This document shows positions 29,905-37,123 of a stretch of DNA of 64,000 nucleotides, piece after piece. The notes below the pieces were generated by a model. That model worked only from the letters and a program-made list of their open reading frames with translations. It did not search any database and had not been told where the DNA came from. The DNA is taken from assembly GCF_000341085.1 (NCBI RefSeq), contig NZ_ANBA01000028.1, positions 61,189 through 125,188 on the forward strand, in the 5' to 3' direction. Source of the stretch: Nocardiopsis ganjiahuensis DSM 45031. GTDB taxonomy: Bacteria > Actinomycetota > Actinomycetes > Streptosporangiales > Streptosporangiaceae. Within the stretch, counting starts at the first letter, position 1. Every line of letters begins with the position of its first letter. A program made the translations under genes and the position numbers.

Positions 29905-30904
29905 GCCGGGCCTCCTGCCCCCGCCGTCCTCCGTGGTCCGCCCGTGACCCGTCGGAACGCGTCCCGTCCGGCTGTGCCCTGTCGGCACGCTCCTGATCCA
30001 AGAAGTGCAACCGCACCAGCGAACCCTCCCCGCTTCCGCTGATCTCCAGGAAGTCGCAGGTCTGCCGGGTGATCCACAACCCGTAGCCGCGTGGTCTGAG
30101 GGTGTCGGCCGGGCGGTAGCCGGCGAGCGGGTCGCTGAGGCCGCCGCGTTCGTCGAAGACGTCGCACACCCACCGGTCCTCGCCCCGCCACACCTGGACG
30201 CTGCCCTTGCCCGCCCCGTGCTCGAGCACGTTCGCGGCGAGTTCGTTCACCGCCACGACCAGGCTTTCCACCCGATCGGAGGGGAGCCCGAGCCCGGTGC
30301 CCAAGGACGTGAGGTCCTCACGCAGGCGCGGCAGTGACTGGCCGATCTCCAACCGGTGCACCGGCCCCCGCACGGGGAGCGGTTCCGGCGCCGGGGGGCG
30401 GTGCCCGAAGGCCTGGGTGCCGAGGTAGGCCGGATTGGGGCGGGGGCCCTCCGCCTCCAGGAGCGTCGGGTGGGTGGCGCGGACCGCGGCGCGGGCGCCC
30501 GGCCCCAGGGGGCGCAGGTCGTGAACGCACAGCAACCGCATGCGCATCGGCGCCAGCGCCGTGCTCAGTACCGACTCCAGCCGGTGCCACTCCCGCAGCT
30601 CCATCGTCGAACCGCCGGTGACCGGGGGCTCGGCGACCACGCTGACCGGAACGGGGCCGTGGACCAGGGCCAGCCGGTGCAGGGCGGCCAGGGTGCGGCC
30701 GGGGGCGTCGTAGAGGGTGTCCCGTCCGATGACGTGCACCCGGCCGCGCTCGTGCGGGTCGAGCCCGCCCAGGAGCACGGCCGGGTCGGTGACGGCGAGT
30801 ACGACGTGCGCGTTCTCGCGTACGGCGGACCGCAGCCGCTCCCGTGTCACCTCGTGGAACCGTCTCTCACGGTGAAAGAGCAGTCCCTGGTGTTCGAACG
30901 TCAT
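29894..30904 (-). CDS. MEDS-domain protein with RsbW-like ATPase domain (anti-sigma kinase type)
   Basis: A 336-residue protein. The N-terminal half (about 1-165) reads as a MEDS/DcmR sensory domain (HQGLLF, then GRDTLYDAPGRTLAAL and MRLLCVHDLR). The C-terminal half (about 185-310) is a HATPase_c_2 fold with VVAVNELAANVLEHGAG and PRGYGLWITRQTCD. Such proteins sense ligands and sequester sigma factors or phosphorylate STAS antagonists. It starts 15 bp after the stop of the glycosyltransferase gene on the same strand, so they may be one transcript, and its end overlaps the convergent STAS gene. Confidence 0.8.
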   Translation of the reverse strand: MTFEHQGLLFHRERRFHEVTRERLRSAVRENAHVVLAVTDPAVLLGGLDPHERGRVHVIGRDTLYDAPGRTLAALHRLALVHGPVPVSVVAEPPVTGGSTMELREWHRLESVLSTALAPMRMRLLCVHDLRPLGPGARAAVRATHPTLLEAEGPRPNPAYLGTQAFGHRPPAPEPLPVRGPVHRLEIGQSLPRLREDLTSLGTGLGLPSDRVESLVVAVNELAANVLEHGAGKGSVQVWRGEDRWVCDVFDERGGLSDPLAGYRPADTLRPRGYGLWITRQTCDFLEISGSGEGSLVRLHFLDQERADRAQPDGTRSDGSRADHGGRRGQEARLTP

Positions 30905-30919
30905 CGGTGTGAGGGCCGT

Positions 30920-32194
30920 TCAGTTCGACGAACCGGACAGGAGGAGGTCGGCCTCGTCCTCCTCGACCTCGTCCCGGTCCGACTGCTGGGGACGGGAGCG
31001 CTGGTAGGCGATCTCGGTCTCGACGGCGATGCGCTGCCAGGTGAACCGGGAGCGGGCGCGGTCCACGGCGGCGATGCCGTAGGCCGTGCTCATGGTCGGC
31101 GTGTTCAGGACGGCGCGGACGGAGCGGGCGACCTCGTCGGGGCGGCCGAAGCGCATGAGCACGCCGCTGGTGCGGTGCAGGACGGCCCCGGGGACCGCGC
31201 CGGTGGCGGTGGCCACCACGGGCAGGCCGCAGGCCATGGCCTCCAGGACGGCGCCGCCGTAGGGGTCGTAGGAGGCGGCGGAGACGTACACGTCGGCGGA
31301 GCGCAGCAGACGGGGGAGCTCCTTGCGCTCCACCGGACCGGTCATGTGCACGCGGTCGTCGACCCCGGCCTCCTTGGCGAGCAGCTCGATCCTGCGGGCG
31401 TTCTCGTCCAGGGCCACATCCTGGTCGTCCGCGGTGGAGACGAGCAGGAGCTCGGCCTCGGGGAGGCGGGTCATGGCCTCGACCAGGCGCTCGGCGCCCC
31501 CGGACCCGGTCAGGGAGGTCACGGAGATCAGCCGGGGCCGCTCCTCGCGACGGGCCTGCCACGGTTCGGCGGAGGCGCTGCCCTCGACGCTGAAGTGGTC
31601 GGGGTCGACGCCGAAGGGGACGACGCTCACGTGGTGGCGGGGCACCCCGAGGCGGGCCAGTTCGCCCTGCTGGTCGGTGGAGTTGACCAGGACGTGGTCG
31701 GCGCGGGAGGCGAGGATCGTCTCCATGCGGGCGCGGTCGGGCCGGTGGGCGAGGCCGGAGCGCTGCTCGCTGGCGTTGAGGGAGTGGAAGGTCTGGACGA
31801 TGGGCGTTCCGCTCTGGTCCTTCTCGCTGTGCGCCTGGGCGTGCAGGGCGGCCAGTCCGCTGGTCCAGCCGATGGCGTGCAGGACGTCGGGGACGTCCTC
31901 GTCGAGGACGGAGGCGAGCGCGGTGCCGAAGGCCCCGGTGTGCTCGGCCTGCTCACTGTCGTCGAGCGGGCGGGCGGGCCCGGCGTCCAGGTAGGCGACG
32001 GAGACGCCGCGGGCCATGCGGGTGCGGCCGTCGGGCTGTTCGGGGTCACTGCGGCGCACGTAGACGGTCACCTTGTGACCGCGTTTGGCGAGCTGGCGGG
32101 AGAGCGCACACGCGTGCAGACTCGCGGGGCAGGCCGGCTCGCCCCGGTGGGCGGGAAGGGGGTTGGCGTGTTCGGCGACCATAGCGATCTTCAC
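30920..32194 (-). CDS. GT4-family glycosyltransferase
   Basis: A 424-residue GT-B enzyme. KIAMVAEHANPLPA at the N-terminus and SVTSLTGSGGAERLVEAM and ASYDPYGGAVLEAMACGLP in the C-terminal half match GT4 enzymes. The nucleotide-sugar motif is DX7E instead of the usual EX7E. GTG 32194 was chosen because AAGGAG lies nine bases upstream; a longer frame to 32215 would start inside that site. It is probably cotranscribed with the MEDS-ATPase gene. The acceptor is unknown. Confidence 0.78.
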   Translation of the reverse strand: MKIAMVAEHANPLPAHRGEPACPASLHACALSRQLAKRGHKVTVYVRRSDPEQPDGRTRMARGVSVAYLDAGPARPLDDSEQAEHTGAFGTALASVLDEDVPDVLHAIGWTSGLAALHAQAHSEKDQSGTPIVQTFHSLNASEQRSGLAHRPDRARMETILASRADHVLVNSTDQQGELARLGVPRHHVSVVPFGVDPDHFSVEGSASAEPWQARREERPRLISVTSLTGSGGAERLVEAMTRLPEAELLLVSTADDQDVALDENARRIELLAKEAGVDDRVHMTGPVERKELPRLLRSADVYVSAASYDPYGGAVLEAMACGLPVVATATGAVPGAVLHRTSGVLMRFGRPDEVARSVRAVLNTPTMSTAYGIAAVDRARSRFTWQRIAVETEIAYQRSRPQQSDRDEVEEDEADLLLSGSSN

Positions 32195-33053
32195 TGGGCT
32201 GAACTCCTTGGACACCGCCGTGGTGTCCGTCGTGGATGGGCCCGGGGGACTCCGGAGCGGGGAGTCGGAATCCTCACGGGTGTGACTGTGTGCTGTTCTC
32301 CGGCCGCTGTGAGGGGTGCCGGGCCGCCCGGTACGGGGCGGGGGGACAGGGGCTCACGGGGCCGGTGCCGGTTCAGGGCGACGAGAAGGCCGGCCCGGGA
32401 ACCGGTGGAGGAGGGTGCCAGGCAGCGCTGAGCATCGCGCGGGCGCAGGGCGCACGGACGGTGGATACCGGAGAGTGGAGAAGATGGGAGCGACGCACGA
32501 CAAGACCACACCAAACGACCGTCGAGGGAGAGTTCGAGCCACCGGGGCGCCTGAGGGCTCGAGTCCTGAGCCCAGGGGCCGCACGGGGCGGGTCGTGTGT
32601 GTCTGCGTCTTAGACACCCAACGCGGCCTATTCTGCCAGACAGTGAGCGAGGCGACAACGTGGGTCCGCTCGCCCCCGGGTACCCCTGACCCGACCGGAA
32701 CCCCTCCGGCGGTTTCCGAACGGCTTCCCGTGCAGGGCCTCTGGTCTGCGGGTTGACCGAACCTGGCGGCAGGCCCTGTTGAGCGGGTCCCAGCAGCGCT
32801 ACTGTCAGACCGGAACCGGACGACGGCACAACACACGTCCCAGGTTGAACCGCCACAACACTTTTGGCGGCGAAAACCGGTTCGGGAACTGCGTAACCGT
32901 AGGTTTTCCGCCATGATGTAGCGGGATTTTGACCGACTCCGGCGAGACGGATCGATACGGTTGCAGGATCCAGACGTTGTACGGGACTCGACCAAGTCCC
33001 GGCGCCAGACGCCGGGCAACCGGCCACGGCCGATGAAACGGGAGGAAGGGCGT
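32195..33053. other. Gene-free 859-bp region between divergent glycosyltransferase and PP2C genes
   Basis: No convincing gene was found; open frames here are Arg/Pro-rich artefacts. Near the PP2C end are two inverted repeats: CCGCCA (32850-32855) with TGGCGG (32865-32870), and GAAAACC (32872-32878) with GGTTTTC (32902-32908). They precede the candidate promoter at 32929 and could be operators or RNA structure. Confidence 0.5.
32929..32957 (+). promoter_or_regulatory. Possible promoter of the PP2C gene
   Basis: TTGACC at 32929-32934 is followed after 17 bp by TCGATA (or CGATAC one base later). The predicted start point would leave a leader of about 90 nt. The -10 match is weak. Confidence 0.35.
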
Positions 33054-33815
33054 ATGGGTGTCGCTGGTGGGGAAGTCATTGTCACGGCCCTCACGCACCG
33101 GGGCGCTATCCGCCCCGCCAACGAGGACTCCGTGGTCATGGGAGCTCTCACCGTCGCCAGCGCGAACATGACCTCCCCGGTCCGCTGCGTGCTGCCGGTG
33201 AGTGAGCCCGTCATCCTCGCGGTCGCGGACGGGATCGGTGGCCAGGCCGCGGGAGAGATCGCCTCCGAGCACGCGGTTCACCGCATGGCCGAGATGGGGC
33301 CGCGACTGAACGGGCCGGAGGAGATCGCCCAGCTCCTCACCAACATCGACGAGGAGATCAAGGACCACGCCCTCCAACACACCGAGTTCTCCGGCATGGG
33401 GACCACGGTCGCGGGGGTCCTGCTCAACAGCGACGGCAACTTCTGGTTCAACGTGGGTGACTCCCGCACCTACCGCCTGGAGGGCCGCCACCTGCGTCAG
33501 CTCTCCGAGGACGACTCCCCGGCCCTGCCCCCCTCCGAGGACGGCCGTCCCGTCACCACCAACTTCATCACCCAGTCCCTGGGCGGCAGCTCGGGCGGGT
33601 CGATGGTCCCCCACGTGGGCCGGGACGACGCCGCGGACCCCAGCGCCTGGCTCATGTGCAGCGACGGCCTGTCGGACCTGGTGCTGCCCGAGGAGATGGA
33701 GCGGATGATCGCCGAGGCGGGCAGCGACGAGGCGGCCGTGCACGCCCTGTGGCAGGCCGCGATGGAGGCGGGCGGCAAGGACAACATCAGCATCCTGCTG
33801 GCCCGCCGCCGCTGA
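33054..33815 (+). CDS. PP2C-family serine/threonine protein phosphatase
   Basis: A 253-residue PPM/PP2C phosphatase. THRGAIRPANEDSVV (metal-binding N-terminal motif), AVADGIGGQAAGE (Asp ligand), GMGTTVAGVLL, VGDSRTYRL, CSDGLSD and GGKDNISILL follow in the expected order. The ATG at 33054 has GGAGGAAGG close upstream. It should dephosphorylate Ser/Thr kinase targets or STAS proteins. No kinase gene is adjacent. The strong hairpin at 33929-33960 ends the unit. Confidence 0.9.
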   Translation: MGVAGGEVIVTALTHRGAIRPANEDSVVMGALTVASANMTSPVRCVLPVSEPVILAVADGIGGQAAGEIASEHAVHRMAEMGPRLNGPEEIAQLLTNIDEEIKDHALQHTEFSGMGTTVAGVLLNSDGNFWFNVGDSRTYRLEGRHLRQLSEDDSPALPPSEDGRPVTTNFITQSLGGSSGGSMVPHVGRDDAADPSAWLMCSDGLSDLVLPEEMERMIAEAGSDEAAVHALWQAAMEAGGKDNISILLARRR

Positions 33816-33928
33816 CGCGTGACTGCTTCGGGCCTTCGCCTCGGCCCGTCTCCGGGAGCCAGGGCGGCCCCCGGCTGAACGCGCCTCTCCGAGGGCTTCC
33901 GAGATCCCCGGAGGCACACGGACACGGG

Positions 33929-33960
33929 AGGGGCCCGCACGCGTCGGCGTGCGGGCCCCT
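33929..33960. terminator. Bidirectional terminator between PP2C and CopC genes
   Basis: A perfect 14-bp stem (33929-33942 with 33947-33960) with a GTCG loop lies between convergent genes. Confidence 0.88.
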
Positions 33961-34004
33961 CGGTCGTTGTCGGGCCCCTCAGGCGCGGTGAGCGGGCGCT
34001 CGGT

Positions 34005-34643
34005 CTACTTCTGCGCCGATCCCTCTCCCGAGCCCGTTCCGGGGCGGTTGCGCATGCGCACCACGACCAGCACGACCGCACCGATGGCGGCGACCGCCAC
34101 GACGATGCCGGCCAGCACCATCACCGGAGAGGTACCGCTCTCCTGTGCGGCGGGGTCCTCCTCGGCCGCGGCGGGGGACTCGTCGACGGTCTCCGCGTTC
34201 TCTCCGGCTTCCTCCTCGGCCCCGGCCGGGTCCTCCTCGGGCTCCTCGGGGGCGGCCGCCGCGACGGCGTCCTCGGTGACCGAGAAGGTCAGGGTGTCCT
34301 GGATGGGGTGCCCGTCGGAGGAGACCACGCGGAAGGCGATGCTGTACTCGCCGGCCTCGGCGAGCGGTGCCAGGCCCACGGACACGTCGGTGCCGTCGAA
34401 GGTCAGGTCGCCCTCCTGGTGCTCCTCGCCGTCGGGGCCGGTCACCACGACGGCGCTGCCGCTCCCGCCCTCCATGGGGGAGTTGTTGAAGGTCAGTACG
34501 ACCTCCTCGGGGACGGTGTCGAGGGTCTCCTCGTCCTTCGGGTTGGAGCCGGTGAGCACGTCGTGGGCGAAGGCGGGGGCGGGGGCCAGCAGCAGCGCCG
34601 CGGCGAACGGGGCGATCAGGGCTGCGGTGTGGAGCTTTCTCAT
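34005..34643 (-). CDS. CopC-domain copper-resistance-type protein, membrane anchored
   Basis: A 212-residue exported protein. A Sec signal (about 1-26) is cleaved after AFA, leaving His as the first mature residue (HDVLTGSNP), as in CopC copper-binding proteins. The CopC beta-barrel (about 27-120) contains the second conserved His in SSDGHPIQ. An acidic Ala/Glu-rich linker (about 122-175) and a C-terminal transmembrane helix (about 178-200) follow. It should bind Cu(II) outside the cell. It lies downstream of a His-rich membrane protein on the same strand. Confidence 0.85.
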   Translation of the reverse strand: MRKLHTAALIAPFAAALLLAPAPAFAHDVLTGSNPKDEETLDTVPEEVVLTFNNSPMEGGSGSAVVVTGPDGEEHQEGDLTFDGTDVSVGLAPLAEAGEYSIAFRVVSSDGHPIQDTLTFSVTEDAVAAAAPEEPEEDPAGAEEEAGENAETVDESPAAAEEDPAAQESGTSPVMVLAGIVVAVAAIGAVVLVVVRMRNRPGTGSGEGSAQK

Positions 34644-34768
34644 GGTCTTCTCTCAGGCCGTTGCGGGTGCGGTTCACGACCGGAGCGCACGGGGCGGGCC
34701 CGTGCTCGTCCGGATCTCTCGACTGCGTCCGCCCCGGTGGCCCGGGACCCCGGAGGGCCGGGCCCGGG

Positions 34769-35347
34769 TCAGAGGCGGAACGCGGACGAACCGGGAGGTC
34801 CGCGGGGGCCGTGCGCCGACGGCTCGGGGGGAGAGGGCGCGGTGGGCAACGGCGCGGTGAACGTCTGCCCGGGCACCTCGAGCACGAGGCCGGGGACGCG
34901 CAGCAGGCGCGGCAGGGACCGGGAGACGGCTGTGGCCAGGGACCAGAGCGCGGACTCGCCGTGGGCCAGCAGCGCCGAGGCGAGCAGGGCCGCCCACAGG
35001 TGTGCGAACAGCATCCCCGGCGCGAGGCCGAGGGTGTGGGAGAGCAGACCGTGCCCGCTGTGGTCGGTTCCGGGCTCGAGCGCGACGAGGCCGGGCCCCG
35101 CCGTCTGGAGGATCAGGTGCAGGGCGACCTGTGCGAGGGCCATCACGGCGAAGATGTCGCCGAAGCCCCGCATGATCCGGGTGAACCGCCACAGGAGGCC
35201 GAAGAGGAAGGCCGTCGCCAGGAGGAAGCCCCCGGCTCCGGCCGGGCTCTCGGCCCAGAGGTTGTGGCCGACCCAGGCAAGGCCTGTGCACGCACCGGCG
35301 AGGAGCGCCGTGCGTGTGAGGCGGAGTGTGCCGTGAGCGGGTCGCAC
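34769..35347 (-). CDS. Hypothetical membrane protein, His-rich loop
   Basis: A 192-residue protein with about four hydrophobic helices and a Pro-rich tail. A His-rich stretch between helices (TDHSGHGLLSH, then FAHLW) may bind metal. GTG 35347 fits a leaderless message: on the minus strand TTGCGA, 17 bp, TAGGTT lies so that transcription would begin at the GTG. It is followed on the same strand by the CopC-like gene, so a role in copper handling is inferred. No family name is certain. Confidence 0.6.
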   Translation of the reverse strand: MRPAHGTLRLTRTALLAGACTGLAWVGHNLWAESPAGAGGFLLATAFLFGLLWRFTRIMRGFGDIFAVMALAQVALHLILQTAGPGLVALEPGTDHSGHGLLSHTLGLAPGMLFAHLWAALLASALLAHGESALWSLATAVSRSLPRLLRVPGLVLEVPGQTFTAPLPTAPSPPEPSAHGPRGPPGSSAFRL

Positions 35348-35422
35348 GATAGTGAACCTAGGCCGTGCTCCCGGGGGTCGCAAGACCCGCGTACGCGGGA
35401 GCTCCGACCGCGGAAGCAGAGT

Positions 35423-35461
35423 GGAGCCGCCGGGCGCGATCCCTCGCGCGCCGGCGGCTCC
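35423..35461 (-). terminator. Terminator after whiB-like gene
   Basis: An 11-bp stem GGAGCCGCCGG (35423-35433) with CCGGCGGCTCC (35451-35461), extended inside by GCGCG/CGCGC, begins 10 bp after the WhiB stop on the minus strand. Confidence 0.75.
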
Positions 35462-35470
35462 GCCACCCGC

Positions 35471-35734
35471 CTATCCCGCCGGTACCAGCTCGCGGCGCAT
35501 GTAGCGGCGCTGTTCCGGGGTGGTCCCACCCCAGACTCCGTGAGCTTCACCGGCGCGAAGGGCCCACCGCAGGCATTCCGGGCGAACAGTACAGCTGCGG
35601 CAGACGTCCAGGGCCTGCTCCGTGTCGGTGCGGCCGATCCCGGTGCTGCTCACCGGGAAGAAGATCTCGGGGTCGTACGAGCGGCAGTTTCCCTGCTCGA
35701 CCCAGTCCTCGCTCTCGTGGTACAGGCGGTTCAC
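35471..35734 (-). CDS. WhiB-family iron-sulfur transcription factor
   Basis: An 87-residue protein with the four Cys of a 4Fe-4S cluster (GNCRS, then CRSCTVRPEC) and the turn GVWGGTTPEQRR followed by the basic C-terminus YMRRE. It resembles the short WblE/WhiB1-type proteins that bind RNA polymerase sigma factor region 4. GTG 35734 has GGAGG upstream. The promoter at 35892-35920 and the palindrome at 35862 suggest repression by a small-molecule-responsive regulator. Confidence 0.92.
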   Translation of the reverse strand: MNRLYHESEDWVEQGNCRSYDPEIFFPVSSTGIGRTDTEQALDVCRSCTVRPECLRWALRAGEAHGVWGGTTPEQRRYMRRELVPAG

Positions 35735-35861
35735 GGGCGCCTCCGATCCCTGGTCAGTGGTCCTCGCCGTGTTCCCACGGCGAGTCAGTGAAGTACGTGG
35801 CCGCACTGCCGTCCCGGGCGTTCCCGACCCTCATGGGCTGCGGCGAAGCGGTGCGACTAAT

Positions 35862-35888
35862 TGTAGTACTACATGAGGTCGTACTACA
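35862..35888. promoter_or_regulatory. Palindromic operator upstream of whiB-like gene
   Basis: TGTAGTACTACA at 35862-35873 is a perfect 12-bp palindrome. Its right half GTACTACA recurs at 35881-35888, 15 bp along. The repeats cover the predicted transcription start and a TACAAT -10-like hexamer on the minus strand, as expected for a repressor site. Confidence 0.6.
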
Positions 35889-35891
35889 CAG

Positions 35892-35920
35892 AGTCTGATG
35901 GAAAACCGGCGATACATCAA
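35892..35920 (-). promoter_or_regulatory. Promoter of whiB-like gene
   Basis: On the minus strand TTGATG (35920-35915), 17-bp spacer, CAGACT (35897-35892). The transcript would begin inside the palindromic repeat and have a leader of about 150 nt. Confidence 0.5.
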
Positions 35921-36123
35921 GGACGTTCAGCGGTGGTTGGCTCCCTTGTGCCCCCGTCGGTGTCAAGGGAGCGGGGCGATCGGGGCAGGAGATGACAAGC
36001 CGGCGTGTCGCTCCGGTCGCGGAGGAATTTCCTGCACACAGGGGCTTTCGAGAGTCCGCGGGCGTAGCGTGTGACGTGCGGGGCAGTCCCGCTTGCGCGT
36101 TATGTCGCGAGGTTTCCACCGAA

Positions 36124-36151
36124 TTGATGTGACTTAACGCACGCTTAATAT
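36124..36151 (+). promoter_or_regulatory. Distal candidate promoter of ectABC
   Basis: TTGATG (36124-36129), 16-bp spacer, TAATAT (36146-36151). It would give an ectA leader of about 330 nt that includes the structured segment at 36225-36316. Confidence 0.45.
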
Positions 36152-36224
36152 TCCTCGCCGAGGCTCTATGTTTGACCCTGACGGTTGTCGACAGCCCGTT
36201 GACAGGAGCGATCTCACCCTGTGC

Positions 36225-36316
36225 GACGCGGACCCGCTCCCGGGGTCGAACCCCCTGATGGGCAGGGCGTGAACAGGGCGCTTGGCGGCTACCCCGCGTC
36301 ACCTGAAAGCCCAGGT
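36225..36316 (+). ncRNA. Candidate structured leader (riboswitch-like) upstream of ectA
   Basis: GACGCGG (36225-36231) pairs with CCGCGTC (36294-36300) to close a domain. Inside is a GGGG-TCGAA-CCCC hairpin (36242-36254) followed by GGGCGTGAAC. Just outside is ACCTG/CAGGT (36301-36316). The order loosely recalls the c-di-AMP (ydaO/yuaA) riboswitch, but its hallmark segments are not clearly present. No family is assigned. Confidence 0.35.
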
Positions 36317-36402
36317 CAGAGCGGTTTCAAGCTGCTAAATAAACGAGTCCTACCCAATACGGATCCTCTTAAACATCTGCGCGGAATCTCGCTGAAACGC
36401 CC

Positions 36403-36431
36403 TTGACCTTCGTTCGCTAAGTTCGATCGAC
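36403..36431 (+). promoter_or_regulatory. Proximal candidate promoter of ectABC
   Basis: TTGACC (36403-36408), 17-bp spacer, ATCGAC (36426-36431). The start point would be about 50 bp before the ectA ATG, bypassing the structured leader. Confidence 0.45.
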
Positions 36432-36485
36432 GTGCCACATCTACGAACGAACCTCCAAGCACGCGACCGAACTGAAGGCGGGGCC

Positions 36486-37031
36486 ATGAGCTCCCGGACC
36501 GCAGAGGCCGCGGGCCGTGAGGGCGTGCGCCTTTCGCACCCTTCCCCGGAGGACGGGCCGCACATGTGGCGGTTGGCCGGCGAGACGGGGATGGACGTCA
36601 ACTCCCCGTACGCCTACACGCTCTGGTGCCGGGACTTCGCCGCGACCAGCGTCGTGGCGCGGGACACCGACGGCCGGGTGGCGGCCTACGTCACCGGTTA
36701 CGTCCGTCCCGACAGCCCGGACACGTACTTCCTCTGGCAGGTGGCCGTCGACTCCGCGTACCGGGGTCAGCGGCTGGCCCGCCGGATGCTCGACTTCATC
36801 GGCGACGCGATCGCCGAGCAGGGCCTTCAGTACCTCGAAGCGACCGTCACTCCCGACAACGAGGCCTCCCGGGCCCTCTTCGCCTCCTTCGCGAGGAGCA
36901 GGCGGACCGAGGCCGTGTGGAGCCCGCTCTTCGGCGAGGAGCACTTCCCGAAGCACGGCGAGGAGCCCCACGAACCCGAGGACCTCGTCCGCATCGGGCC
37001 CTTCGGCTCGCACCCCGACACCGACGACTGA
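36486..37031 (+). CDS. ectA: L-2,4-diaminobutyrate N-acetyltransferase
   Basis: A 181-residue GNAT enzyme that acetylates L-2,4-diaminobutyrate with acetyl-CoA, the second step of ectoine synthesis. GETGMDVNSPYAY and LWCRDFAATSVVA are EctA signatures; the acetyl-CoA loop is RGQRLARRML and WQVAVDSAYR precedes it. It is the first gene of ectABC, 92 bp before ectB. ATG 36486 follows a GAAGGCGGGG purine run. Confidence 0.95.
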   Translation: MSSRTAEAAGREGVRLSHPSPEDGPHMWRLAGETGMDVNSPYAYTLWCRDFAATSVVARDTDGRVAAYVTGYVRPDSPDTYFLWQVAVDSAYRGQRLARRMLDFIGDAIAEQGLQYLEATVTPDNEASRALFASFARSRRTEAVWSPLFGEEHFPKHGEEPHEPEDLVRIGPFGSHPDTDD

Positions 37032-37123
37032 CCGTCCGTACCGGATCGAACGCGATCCTGCACCCACCCCTCGTCTAAGCCATGAGCCCACGAAGTTGGG
37101 GAAAGGAACCAAGGAACATCACG

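Noticed and set aside
32195..33053. Minus- and plus-strand frames of 100-280 codons in the 859-bp gap
   Set aside because: Arg/Pro/Ser-rich products with no ribosome sites or domains and no consistent codon bias.
36242..36254. A GGGG-TCGAA-CCCC hairpin resembling a tRNA T-arm
   Set aside because: No acceptor, D or anticodon arm can be built around it. It belongs better to the ectA leader structure.
36225..36316. Firm assignment of a c-di-AMP (ydaO) riboswitch before ectA
   Set aside because: The general order is suggestive but the conserved GGGGTGAAT and CAGCTAACC segments are only loosely matched and the domain is shorter than usual. Kept as a candidate structure only.
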